Source of the DNA: Fluviicola sp.
GTDB taxonomy: Bacteria > Bacteroidota > Bacteroidia > Flavobacteriales_D > Crocinitomicaceae
DNA length: 64,000 nucleotides
Direction of reading: 5' to 3'
Assembly: GCF_029266855.1 (NCBI RefSeq)
Contig: NZ_JAQSWB010000014.1
Location: 1 to 64,000 of the forward strand
Under the pieces are notes generated by a model that ran no database searches, was not told the origin of the DNA, and saw nothing but the letters and a program-made list of their open reading frames with translations. Position numbers and translations under genes: made by a program. Each line of letters starts with the position of its first letter. Position 1 is the stretch's first letter. This document shows positions 8,554 to 18,100 of the stretch, piece after piece.

Positions 8554-8663
8554 ATTCAAAATGCAGAATTCAAAATGCAGAATAAAGAGGATTTCAGCTG
8601 AGAACTGAATTTATTATTTGGCAGTGCTTTAAGTTTCGCATTTAGCATTTTGATTTTTGAATT
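8554..8663. repeat. 14-bp tandem duplication with inverted copies
   Basis: attcaaaatgcaga is repeated twice without a gap at 8554-8581, and related inverted sequence (gcatttagcattttga, ttttgaattc) occurs at 8638-8663, so the about 110-base gap between two minus-strand genes could fold into a long hairpin. There is no reading frame. It may be a small miniature-repeat remnant or a weak terminator for the EI24 gene. Confidence 0.5.
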
Positions 8664-9514
8664 CATTTCATGGTGTTTTCCGAAAACTCGTTTTTTGCAC
8701 GTCCCTTCAGATCCAAAAGATCGTGCATGGCAATCGTTGCAGCTACAATCGCCCAAATAGGTGCAAAAGAAGCGCAAATCCAAAGACCCAGATTCGTGAA
8801 AAAAGTTAGCATGAACTGCCCCGGGTCAGCACCAAAACCCGACCAGTCAAAAAGTGTTTTCAAATCAATGAAATTCCAGATGAGAATGGAATAAACTGAT
8901 CCGATCGACAATGCAATCCCACGATTCTCGCGAGCCAGCCTCGTACTTTCGCTGACATTCATCTGAAGACGTTCGTGAATGTAATCCATGAATGAAAAGC
9001 CATAATAATAGAAACTGATGAAGAACAATACATGTCTTACCGGGCTGATGCTGAAATCTCCCCAGCCAATGATTCCAATGAGGAAAATGATCGTGAAAAA
9101 GAAGACTTCCCACATGATGTTTCGAACCCCGATTTTGAGACCCCGTTTAATATCATTGACTAATTGAGTGAAATTGAAGCGGTAACGGTTTCCGGTTAAA
9201 ACAAACTCTACTTTTTGAGAAATTTTTGAAAATAAGGGCGCCAGGAGAATAACCACCAGGTATTTTGCAAAACGCATTAAAGTTGTAGCGATCAATATCT
9301 CGAACATTAATTTGATCAGATACCAAATGATCCCGTTCATACTTGCAGCTGAAGCTTTGGGTTCGTGCAGGTGGATCATAAAACCGAGCCGGTAAATTCC
9401 CAACATCAGAATTGCAGGGAAAATAATATAGAAATATAATTTGTAATCGATGATCAGGCGAAATGCTTTGATATAAGCTTTATAACCAATAAGAAGGTTC
9501 TTGATGAATCGCAT
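8663..9514 (-). CDS. EI24 / CysZ-like multi-pass membrane protein
   Basis: A 283-residue inner-membrane protein starting at the ATG at 9514 (an upstream TTG at 9520 adds only two residues). Several strongly hydrophobic segments are visible (LYFYIIFPAILMLGIYRLGF, LIATTLMRFAKYLVVILLA, VFFFTIIFLIGIIGWG, LWICASFAPIWAIVAATIA). The N-terminal sequence IKNLLIGYKAYIKAFRLI and the overall pattern match the EI24 domain family, to which the sulfate transporter CysZ belongs. In Bacteroidota its substrate is not known. It stands alone, divergent from purB. The end KGRAKNEFSENTMK is cytoplasmic in character. Confidence 0.75.
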   Translation of the reverse strand: MRFIKNLLIGYKAYIKAFRLIIDYKLYFYIIFPAILMLGIYRLGFMIHLHEPKASAASMNGIIWYLIKLMFEILIATTLMRFAKYLVVILLAPLFSKISQKVEFVLTGNRYRFNFTQLVNDIKRGLKIGVRNIMWEVFFFTIIFLIGIIGWGDFSISPVRHVLFFISFYYYGFSFMDYIHERLQMNVSESTRLARENRGIALSIGSVYSILIWNFIDLKTLFDWSGFGADPGQFMLTFFTNLGLWICASFAPIWAIVAATIAMHDLLDLKGRAKNEFSENTMK

Positions 9515-9600
9515 ATTCAAATTTACTATAATTCCGAATTGATTTTAAAAGGATCACAATCCAATTCGTAATTCGGCATTCGTAATTCGTAATTAACACC

Positions 9601-9608
9601 TATCTTTG
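9601..9608 (+). promoter_or_regulatory. Bacteroidota -7 promoter element of purB
   Basis: tatctttg fits the Bacteroidota -7 consensus TAnnTTTG. It lies 22 bases before the ATG at 9630 and overlaps the codon positions of the longer frame starting at 9606, which argues against that longer start. No clear -33 TTG is seen at the usual distance. Confidence 0.6.
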
Positions 9609-9629
9609 CACCTTCCAAAAAATGAAAAT

Positions 9630-10994
9630 ATGAGTAATTCAATGTCTCTCACCTCGTTAACAGCAATTAGTCCGGTAGACGGACGTTACCGTTCAAAAGT
9701 TAACGAATTGGCTCCTTATTTTTCCGAATTCGGATTGATCAAATACAGGGTTCATGTAGAGGTTGAATACTTCATTGCATTGGTTGAAGCGGGAATTGGC
9801 CCTTTAAAAGAAGTTTCGACTTCTGTTTTCCCGAAATTACGGGAGATCGTCACTGCATTTTCGGAAGCAGATGCTTTGGCAATAAAGGATATTGAGAAAA
9901 CAACGAATCACGATGTGAAAGCCGTTGAGTATTTCCTGAAAGATAAAATGCAAAACCTTGGATTGGAGAATTATCTCGAGTTCATTCATTTCGGATTGAC
10001 ATCTCAGGATATCAATAACACTTCTATTCCATTGAGTTTAAAAGAAGCCGTGAAAGAGGTTTACATTCCGGTATTGAATGAATTGATCGGGGTATTAAAA
10101 AAGTATACAAAAGATTGGTCCGGAATTGCTCTATTGGCAAGAACGCACGGACAACCTGCATCTCCTACAATTTTGGGGAAAGAAGTAGGTGTTTTTGTGT
10201 ATCGTTTGGAAACTCAGCTGGAAATTTTGAAAACAATTCCATATGCAGCCAAATTCGGCGGTGCAACAGGAAACTTCAATGCACATCAGGTGGCTTTCCC
10301 GGAAACAGACTGGGTGGCTTTCTCCAATAAATTCGTGAATGAACAATTGGGACTGACAAGAAGCCAGTTGACCACACAGATCGAGAATTACGATCAGTTG
10401 GCGAACTTATTCGATTGCCTGAAAAGAATCAACACCATCATTTTGGATTTGGACCGAGATATGTGGACTTACATTTCCATGGAATACTTCAAACAAAAAT
10501 TGAAAGAAGGCGAAATTGGTTCCTCGGCAATGCCACATAAAGTAAACCCGATAGATTTCGAAAATTCGGAGGGGAACATCGGAATTGCAAACGCTTTGTA
10601 TGAACACCTTGCAGCGAAACTGCCCGTGTCAAGACTACAGCGGGATTTAACGGATTCAACAGTGTTGAGGGCGATTGGAATGCCTTTGGCTCACTCGTTG
10701 ATTTCATTTAAAGCAACGATTGCCGGTCTGAATAAACTCCTTTTGAACGAACAGGCAATTCAGCAGGATTTGGAAGATAACTGGGCTGTTGTAGCAGAAG
10801 CAATTCAAACAATTCTAAGAAGCATCGGTTTCCCGAAACCATATGAGGCATTGAAAGGATTAACTCGTAAGAATGAAAAAGTGACTCAGCAAACGGTTCA
10901 TGATTTTATCGATACCCTGGCAGTGGAAGATTCTATGAAAGACCGGCTAAAGAAAATTACCCCTTCAAATTATACCGGAGTGAAGTTGGTGTAA
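9630..10994 (+). CDS. purB: Adenylosuccinate lyase
   Basis: Purine biosynthesis enzyme of 454 residues that removes fumarate from SAICAR and from adenylosuccinate. The N-terminus LTAISPVDGRYRSKVNELAP and the fumarase/aspartase-superfamily signature GSSAMPHKVNPIDFENSEGN are diagnostic; TSQDINNTSIP and ARTHGQPASPT supply active-site residues. The start at 9630 was chosen because a -7 promoter element sits at 9601-9608 and the sequence upstream is A-rich; the ATG at 9642 is an alternative. Length fits the family. The gene appears monocistronic and is divergent from the EI24 gene. Confidence 0.95.
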   Translation: MSNSMSLTSLTAISPVDGRYRSKVNELAPYFSEFGLIKYRVHVEVEYFIALVEAGIGPLKEVSTSVFPKLREIVTAFSEADALAIKDIEKTTNHDVKAVEYFLKDKMQNLGLENYLEFIHFGLTSQDINNTSIPLSLKEAVKEVYIPVLNELIGVLKKYTKDWSGIALLARTHGQPASPTILGKEVGVFVYRLETQLEILKTIPYAAKFGGATGNFNAHQVAFPETDWVAFSNKFVNEQLGLTRSQLTTQIENYDQLANLFDCLKRINTIILDLDRDMWTYISMEYFKQKLKEGEIGSSAMPHKVNPIDFENSEGNIGIANALYEHLAAKLPVSRLQRDLTDSTVLRAIGMPLAHSLISFKATIAGLNKLLLNEQAIQQDLEDNWAVVAEAIQTILRSIGFPKPYEALKGLTRKNEKVTQQTVHDFIDTLAVEDSMKDRLKKITPSNYTGVKLV

Positions 10995-11365
10995 GGATTT
11001 TTTTAAACTATTGACTTGTTTGGGAATTTAGGCTATTTTCTCTTCTGAATCCCAGTCAGCTAAAGGGCTGTTTGTCCGCCGCGGCGGACGAACTTGCAAC
11101 TTTAGAAACTTTTAAAACAAATTCGAGCATACTGTAATCTGATATAAGTCACCTGACTTAAGTACATAACTTCCTTACCAGTCTCGCCTTAAAATCAGCG
11201 CAACTTTTCCCTATACTTCGGGATTTACGGTGAACAGATAAGTGTTTTACTTATGAAATAGGAGGTTATAACTTGGAAAATGGCCTCTAAAATTCGTGTA
11301 AAAGTGAAATTGAGTCAAAATCAGCAATCGGATTCAGGTTTTTAGTATATTACAGAAAAAAAGCC
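10995..11365. other. Intergenic region with one GC-rich palindrome
   Basis: The 371 bases between purB and the next gene hold the palindrome at 11074-11089 and otherwise AT-rich DNA. I see no RNA gene, no convincing promoter and no reading frame here. Confidence 0.6.
11074..11089. repeat. 16-bp GC-rich palindrome, REP-like
   Basis: gtccgccgcggcggac is a perfect palindrome in AT-rich intergenic DNA. The same tccgcc-NN-ggcgga core occurs at 42190-42203, and in versions with a changed centre at 61019-61032 and, inverted, at 21734-21747. There is no T-run, so this is better called a REP-like element than a terminator. Confidence 0.7.
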
Positions 11366-12913
11366 TTGCGATTTATTCAACTCATTTCTTTTCTGTTAAT
11401 CAGCAATTTCTTTTGGGGACAGGTACCTCCGCAAATAGATTGGGGACCTGAAAATGTTTCGAGGCCGAATACACTTGCCATTCTGCCAAAAGATAATGGC
11501 GTCTTTTTCACCTTTCACTACGGGAATGCTTCCCTGATGCCCTCAGCTAAAATTTCCCGTTTTGAGTACGGAAAAGAGATCCTGGCAAAACGAATCGAAC
11601 CCAGAATTGAACAAAAGATGGTGACCCTGGAAGACATGTTTTTGTTTTCTAATCGCTTGTTCGGTCTTTTCTCTGATAAAGTAGGCGCTTCCGTTACCTT
11701 GTACATGCAGGAATACGACGATGATGTGGATCCTTTGGGTCCGCCAATAGTTGTTGCTTCCTATGTGATTCCGAAAGGGTGGAGCCGGAATGTTTTAGTA
11801 ACAACGAAAGTTTCACCTGAAAACAATTTCCTGGTAGTTGATTATTTGATTCCGGCAAAAAGAGAAACATATGATCGCTTCGGTTACAATATCCTGAATG
11901 AAAAAATGGTTTCTGTGCGTGAAGGTGAATATGAAATACCCTATGATTCCAAACTTTCGGTTGTTGAAGCCAGGCATTTAACAGATAAAGGCGATTACTT
12001 TTTGGGAGTGTCGGTTTTTTCAAAAGCATATTACAATTTGTGGAAAGATTTCGGTTTGGTGGATAAATCTGTTTTGATTCACATGAGTGCTGAAGATTCG
12101 TTGAGAATGTACGAATTGGATATTGAGCAGCGAAAAGTGTACAACTTTGTAATTACTTCGAATGATTCGACAGCGGTTATTACAGGAACCTGGGGAGATG
12201 AGGACTCCGATGGTGCCAAAGGGATCTTTTATTCGAAGTTTTCCTTAACCGCCAATAAGATTGAATCGCCGAAATTCATGGAGTTCCCTTTGGAAATCCT
12301 GGAGCAGGAAAATCCTCAATCGGATGATGTGTACAGTTATCAAAATATCAACGGAGAATTGCTGAATTATGCATTCCGGAATATTCTTTTACTCCCCGAC
12401 GGATCGATAAATGTGTTGGCAGAACAATACTACATCTATGAAGTGAATTCAACTGATTCAAGGGGTATGAGCCAGGTGACCAATTATTATAATTACAATG
12501 ATTGCATTGTTTATTCGATATCCAGTGCCGGAGAACTTAACTGGTTCCGGAAAATTCCCAAAAAGCAGGAGTCGGTAAACGATTTCGGTCAATATTCTTC
12601 TTTGATAAGTTATATCAGCAACGGTAATCTGATCTTATTCTTCAACGATAATATTCAGAATTATGATCCGATCGGAACATATAAAGGGACGCGGATCCCA
12701 TTTTCGAATTCATTGAGATACAAGGACTATTGTTTGGCAAGGGCTTCTGTTAATTTGGAAAGCGGTGAAACACAACGCAGTTTATTTTCATCTTTTGATG
12801 CAATTGAGGCATTCGTTTGCCTGAAGCTTTCCTGTGTCAATTACAAAACGAAACGGGTAATTTTTGCAGCTTCCAACAAACGGGATAAGTATGGTTTCTT
12901 GTCTTTCGAATAG
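11366..12913 (+). CDS. Exported protein of unknown function
   Basis: A 515-residue protein that I do not recognise. It begins with TTG at 11366 after an A-rich stretch (cagaaaaaaa); no ATG is available between the upstream in-frame stop and the signal peptide (RFIQLISFLLISNFFWGQ), so TTG is the likely start. The mature part is rich in beta-strand-like segments (YEIPYDSKLSVVEARHLTD, DYFLGVSVFSKAYYNLW) and may be a propeller-like periplasmic or surface protein. There is no T9SS sorting tail and no lipobox. It is convergent with lnt, the two stop codons lying only nine bases apart. Confidence 0.7.
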   Translation: MRFIQLISFLLISNFFWGQVPPQIDWGPENVSRPNTLAILPKDNGVFFTFHYGNASLMPSAKISRFEYGKEILAKRIEPRIEQKMVTLEDMFLFSNRLFGLFSDKVGASVTLYMQEYDDDVDPLGPPIVVASYVIPKGWSRNVLVTTKVSPENNFLVVDYLIPAKRETYDRFGYNILNEKMVSVREGEYEIPYDSKLSVVEARHLTDKGDYFLGVSVFSKAYYNLWKDFGLVDKSVLIHMSAEDSLRMYELDIEQRKVYNFVITSNDSTAVITGTWGDEDSDGAKGIFYSKFSLTANKIESPKFMEFPLEILEQENPQSDDVYSYQNINGELLNYAFRNILLLPDGSINVLAEQYYIYEVNSTDSRGMSQVTNYYNYNDCIVYSISSAGELNWFRKIPKKQESVNDFGQYSSLISYISNGNLILFFNDNIQNYDPIGTYKGTRIPFSNSLRYKDYCLARASVNLESGETQRSLFSSFDAIEAFVCLKLSCVNYKTKRVIFAASNKRDKYGFLSFE

Positions 12914-12922
12914 AAGAACTAC

Positions 12923-14521
12923 TTATTTTTTGCTTTTTTGAAAAATCCGGAGAATTCTTAAAATGAAGAGCATTCCCAATCCTACAAGTGCAAAATAACC
13001 GATGAAATCTCCCAGGATCTGGTAAAGCGTCCGTTTGGAATTGAGTTGGATCGTATAATTGAATTCTGTTTTTACCCACCATTTTGTTTCTTTCAGAACA
13101 TCTCCGCGGTTGGAGATAATTCCCGATTTACCGGTATTTGCAGAACGGATCACATACTTATTATTCTCAATTGCTCTCAAGCGCGCAAACTGAAAATGTT
13201 GTTTGTAACCGGGAGTATCTCTCCACCAGCCGTCGTTTGTAATAATTGCAATGAACTGAGACCCGTTTTTTGCCTGCTTTGCCATAAATCCACCATAAAT
13301 GGATTCATAACACACAACGGGAGAGAATTTTACGCGGTTCTTTTCAAATACCTTCGGTTCATCTTCAATCCCCAAACTTCCGGATCCACCTTCCATTTGT
13401 ACTGCGAAGTCTTCTAAAACCGGGAACATGCTTACAAAAGGAATTTTCTCTACCCCCAATACCAGTTTCGATTTGTGAATGATCTTCGGTTCAGGAGTAT
13501 TGTCGAATAAAATAGAAGAATTATATTTTTCCAGGTACGAATTGAATTGAGGCTCATAATGGCTCGCGGCAGAATTTTTTGTGTCAAAGAGTTGAAAAGT
13601 TGACGCCCCGATCAGTAGTCCGGCATTTGACCAGCGCGCACGGTGTTCATTGATCACATGGAAAAAAGTTTCTTTTCTCAACCCGTCTTCGTAGATGTAT
13701 CCGATCGGGTATAAGGAAGTTTCCGGGGAAACGACTAATTGGGTTTCTTTGCAAACGGCCTTGTCTGCCTGCTCCAGCAAAATTTGCAGCTGTTCTTCGT
13801 TGCTTAAAACAAACTTTTGATCGTAAGGATCGATGTTCGGCTGAAGGATCGCAACATTATAAGGGATTCCTTTCGTGTCTTTTGAAAAATAGAGAATAAG
13901 TGAGAAACTTATCGGTAAGACCAGGATAATGAGTGTTAAGACAAAGTAACTGCCTTTAAACCACTTTTTCGGTTGTATGATCAGTTTGTAAATGAGTAAG
14001 TTCATAATCAGGATCCACAGCGAGCCACCCAAAACTCCTGTAATGGAATACCATTGAATCCAGCTTGCTCTTGGGGCAAAAACATTTCCCAATGTTAGCC
14101 ATGGCCATGATAATTCCCAGTGAAAATGAAAAAATTCGAAGCTTAGCCAAACGCAGATAAGGATCGGACCGTTCCATTTGGAACCCAATTTCCGTTTTAA
14201 TAAATGATAGAATAAAAACGCAAGGGCCATTAATAAACTATTCGCAAAGAAAGCCATGTACGCACCGCCTTCACTGGCATAATAGATCCACCAGGTTGTA
14301 CCGACGTTATAGAGGAAAAAGCTTAAATAGGCGTGAAGAAAAAGGCTGAATGCCTTGCGTTGCGTGTGAAAATAGGACTCGACCAGCAATAATGGAATCC
14401 ACGCAATGAAAGTAAGTGGAGTTAAGCCTCCTGTTTCCGGAAATGAAACAGTTAAAAGAATCCCAGATAAGATACTTAATAACCAACGATTTAGTCTTTT
14501 TTGAATGATTTTTTCTATCAT
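12923..14521 (-). CDS. lnt: Apolipoprotein N-acyltransferase
   Basis: Inner-membrane enzyme that adds the third acyl chain to lipoproteins before their export by the Lol system; 532 residues. About seven hydrophobic helices occupy residues 12-215, followed by a periplasmic carbon-nitrogen hydrolase domain (VAILQPNIDP at 223-232) and a last helix near the C-terminus. The Glu-Lys-Cys triad can be read as E267 in VVSPETSLYP, K352 in HKSKLVLGVEKIPF and C404 in VVCYESIYG. The start at 14521 is a clear ATG. Two lipoprotein genes elsewhere in the window (alpha-2-macroglobulin and M1 peptidase) supply plausible substrates. Confidence 0.92.
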   Translation of the reverse strand: MIEKIIQKRLNRWLLSILSGILLTVSFPETGGLTPLTFIAWIPLLLVESYFHTQRKAFSLFLHAYLSFFLYNVGTTWWIYYASEGGAYMAFFANSLLMALAFLFYHLLKRKLGSKWNGPILICVWLSFEFFHFHWELSWPWLTLGNVFAPRASWIQWYSITGVLGGSLWILIMNLLIYKLIIQPKKWFKGSYFVLTLIILVLPISFSLILYFSKDTKGIPYNVAILQPNIDPYDQKFVLSNEEQLQILLEQADKAVCKETQLVVSPETSLYPIGYIYEDGLRKETFFHVINEHRARWSNAGLLIGASTFQLFDTKNSAASHYEPQFNSYLEKYNSSILFDNTPEPKIIHKSKLVLGVEKIPFVSMFPVLEDFAVQMEGGSGSLGIEDEPKVFEKNRVKFSPVVCYESIYGGFMAKQAKNGSQFIAIITNDGWWRDTPGYKQHFQFARLRAIENNKYVIRSANTGKSGIISNRGDVLKETKWWVKTEFNYTIQLNSKRTLYQILGDFIGYFALVGLGMLFILRILRIFQKSKK

Positions 14522-14673
14522 ATTACGAAATTACAATTTGTTTGATGAATGTCATTCTATTTCGACGAATACCTTGAAAACAGAGACGAATAGGGCGATT
14601 TAAATGTGAATTATCACACATAAAATTTAAAATAAACTGTTAAAAAAAGGAATTAATTTCAAAAACAGACAAC

Positions 14674-14700
14674 TTGCACCGCTTTTTTTCGTCACATTTG
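14674..14700 (+). promoter_or_regulatory. Candidate promoter of the small/giant T9SS gene pair
   Basis: ttg at 14674-14676 and cacatttg at 14693-14700 resemble the Bacteroidota -33 TTG and -7 TAnnTTTG elements with 16 bases between them; the -7 element has C instead of T in the first position. It lies 23 bases before the ATG of the small exported protein. Confidence 0.45.
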
Positions 14701-14723
14701 TGCAGAACTAAAATACACTTTTA

Positions 14724-15077
14724 ATGAACAAGAATTTCATTAACTGTTTGTGCATTACTACTACGCTCTCTCTATTTTCCGCGTTCAATAGTTTTAGCCA
14801 ACAGCTTGAAAGACACGAAGATGGTGTTTATTCAAATCAACATATTACAGGCGTAGGATCTTCCACGGTTGTTTATCATTTAACCTCCTCTCTGGGAACT
14901 ACTATTTTAGCTGAACTGGAGAATTATCTCGAATCCATGAATGCGATCACACAGGTTGATGTGAATGGATTGGATATTTCGATACAGTTCAAAGAATCCA
15001 CCACGAATGAAATGATTTATCCGTTCATTCAGCGTATGGAAATGCTATACATCAACAGGAATCCCAAAACCAGATAA
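14724..15077 (+). CDS. Small exported protein upstream of giant T9SS protein
   Basis: A 117-residue protein with an N-terminal signal sequence (about 1-25, ending NSFSQ). The mature part (STVVYHLTSSLGTTILAE ... VDVNGLDISIQFKE ... MIYPFIQRMEMLYI) has an alternation of strands and helices that would suit a small beta-alpha-beta domain, but I recognise no family. It is followed after 27 bases by the 2124-residue surface protein, so the two are likely co-transcribed. A comparable small-exported-then-T9SS arrangement occurs at 45341-47083, without visible similarity between the two small proteins. Confidence 0.75.
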   Translation: MNKNFINCLCITTTLSLFSAFNSFSQQLERHEDGVYSNQHITGVGSSTVVYHLTSSLGTTILAELENYLESMNAITQVDVNGLDISIQFKESTTNEMIYPFIQRMEMLYINRNPKTR

Positions 15078-15104
15078 ATCTTATTACTTACTACTCTCTC
15101 CAGT

Positions 15105-18100
15105 ATGAAAACAACTACTTTTCGAGGTTATTTACTACCTCTATTTATCCTTTTAAGTTTTTCAGGCTTCTCACAGGGTTCAGATACCCAAGCCGGTGCC
15201 ACCGCATCTCCGATCACCTTGCCTTTTAACGCAGCGGGATCAACTAGCACTGCAGCAAACAATTATGATGCTGTTGGGACTACGTTTGATGATGGTCCCG
15301 ATTGGTATTATTATTACTGTGCAACTTCAAGTGCGACTATTTGGGTAAATATTGCCTTTACACCCGGCGGATTAGCAAATCCTGTAATGCCTTCGATCAC
15401 GGTTTTGGACGGGACAGGAACTTTGCTGGGACAAACACAAGTTTTTGGAGATATTTCAGGTAGTTATGGAATTCCTTTTACCCCATTATCAGGTGAATGC
15501 TATTATTTTGTAGTTGATAATGATGGCGTATCGGGTCCTCCGGGATTTAATTATACTATCAATATTTCAAATACCGTTCCGGTACATCCGGCCAATCCTA
15601 CGCAACCAGCTTGCACAAATATTGGGTTTGATGCCGGATCAACTTCAGGTTGGCTTGGTTCCTGGGGGCATTCCATGCAAACGGGCATATCACCGCAACC
15701 TACTCCAACCTATACACCTCTGTTTTATAACACCAGCGGGGGACATCATACGGTTACAACTCCCGGATCTGATTTGCAGGCACCCATTCAAACAGTTTGT
15801 CCCCTGATACCGGGAAACACCAACTCTCTGATGGTGGGCGACGGACCAAACGGGGCTTATGGAGGAGCGAGTATTGAACAGAAGTTCCAGGTAACGGCTT
15901 CCAATGCCCTTTTTACATACTATTACGCATTAGTTATTCAAGATGGGGGTGCTTCCGGATCAACGGCCCATACGGATCAGGAACAACCTTATTTCAAAAT
16001 TGATGCTTTAAATTGTGCCGGTGTTCCAATTGCCTGCGGGAACTTATTGGTTACCGGAGGTCCGGGAATTCCCGGGTTCACCCAAATCGGAACTACAGGA
16101 ACTTACTGGAAAGACTGGACGGCTGTAATGCTGGATTTAACACCTTACATTGGTTCCTGCGTTACCATGCGATTTACTGTCGGGGATTGTTCTATAGGAG
16201 CGCATTACGCATATGCCTACCTGGATGCTACATGTGCACCAATGAATATTGTAGCTCCGCCGAATATCTGCCAGTTCCAAACATCCACATTAACAGCTCC
16301 AACCGGTGCTGCAACATATTCATGGGTAGAAACCTCTGCACCCGGAACGGTACTTGGAACAACAAACACCTTATCCATTACACCAACTGCAACAGGGACA
16401 TTCAATTATCAATGTACGATGACCTCGATAACCGGTTGTAATTCTACTTTAACTTCCTCAGTAACCGTTTTACCTACACCACAAATAACGGTTACCAACC
16501 CACCGGCTGTCTGTTCGCCAGCAACGATTGATCTGACAAGTGCGAGTGTGGTTACCATTAATTCGGGTTCGGGAACTCTAGGGTATTTTTCCGATGCTGT
16601 GTGTACCATTCCGATCGCATCTCCGAATGCTGTTGCGGTAAGCGGAACCTATTATATTCAAATCCTAAATGCAAATGGTTGTTATGAAGTTGAACCGGTA
16701 AGTGTTATAGTTAATACGACTCCGAATACCAATGTAATTACAGCTAACCAGTCAATTTGTCCCGGAGGCAGTGTGAATTTAACAAGCACCGTGACCCCGG
16801 TATCGAGTACAACTCCAATGACTTTCACAAATACAACAGATTTTGTAGTTCCGGATGGAGTTTCCCAGGTCTCTTCCCCCATCACGGTTTCCGGAGTGAA
16901 TCCCCAAACACCTGGCGTGTTGCCAATTGTTTCGGTATGTATGAACTTAACACATACCTGGGATGAAGATCTTCAGATCTACCTGCAATGTCCGAACGGC
17001 ACCTTGTTGAATTTATCTACCGGTAATGGATTGGATGGCGATAACTATACGAACACCTGTTTCACTCCGACAGGAACGTCTATTTTAGCGGGAGCTGCAC
17101 CATTTAATGGCAGTTTTACACCTGAACAAGCTTTTACGGCATTGAACGCCTGTAGTGTGAATGGAACCTGGAACCTGGTGGTTTCGGATAATTTTGCAGG
17201 GGATCAGGGTACAATACTGGATTGGTCGATTACTTTTAATTCGTTTAGTCCGGGAGCTACTTTTGCGTGGATGCCAACGACAAATATGACCAATTCAACC
17301 ACGCTTTCTCCAACAGTTATACCGGCTGCAACAACCAGCTATACTTTAACCGGAACAAGCGGAACGGGAGGTTGTACTTCTGCAGACCAGGTTACTATTA
17401 CTGTAAATCCCTTACCGACAGCAACAATTTCTGGTGCAACAACCGTTTGTCAGAATGCCGCTGCACCAATAATTACCTTTACTGGCGCAAATGGCACAGC
17501 ACCATATACCTTTACTTACAACATCAATGGCGGAGCAAATCAAACCGTAAGCAGCGGGGCAGGAACAACAGCAACTGTCACCGCACCAACCGGAACTTCC
17601 GGAACATTTACTTACAATTTGGTAAGCGTAACAAGCGTAATGGGCTGTTCTCAGAATCAAACAGGTTCAGCTATTGTAACGGTAAATCCACTTCCTACAG
17701 CAACTATTTCAGGAACCACAGCTATTTGTCAGAATGCTGCTTCACCAACGATTACATTCACAGGAGCAAACGGCACAGCCCCTTATACATTTACTTATAA
17801 CATCAATGGCGGAGCAAATCAAACGATAAGCAGCGGGGCCGGAACAACGGCAACTGTTACGGCACCAACTGCAGCTTCGGGAACCTTTACTTATAACTTA
17901 GTGAGTGTGACCAGTGTTATGGGATGTTCTCAAAATCAAACCGGTTCAACCATTATTACAGTGAACCCCTTGCCAACTGCAACTATTTCGGGAACAACAA
18001 CCGTTTGTCAGAATGCGGCTTCACCAACAATTACATTTACAGGAGCAAACGGCTCGGCACCATACACCTTTACTTACAATATCAACGGCGGAGCAAATCA

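Noticed and set aside
9606-9629. Longer purB start
   Set aside because: It overlaps the -7 promoter element and adds residues that are not part of the family N-terminus.
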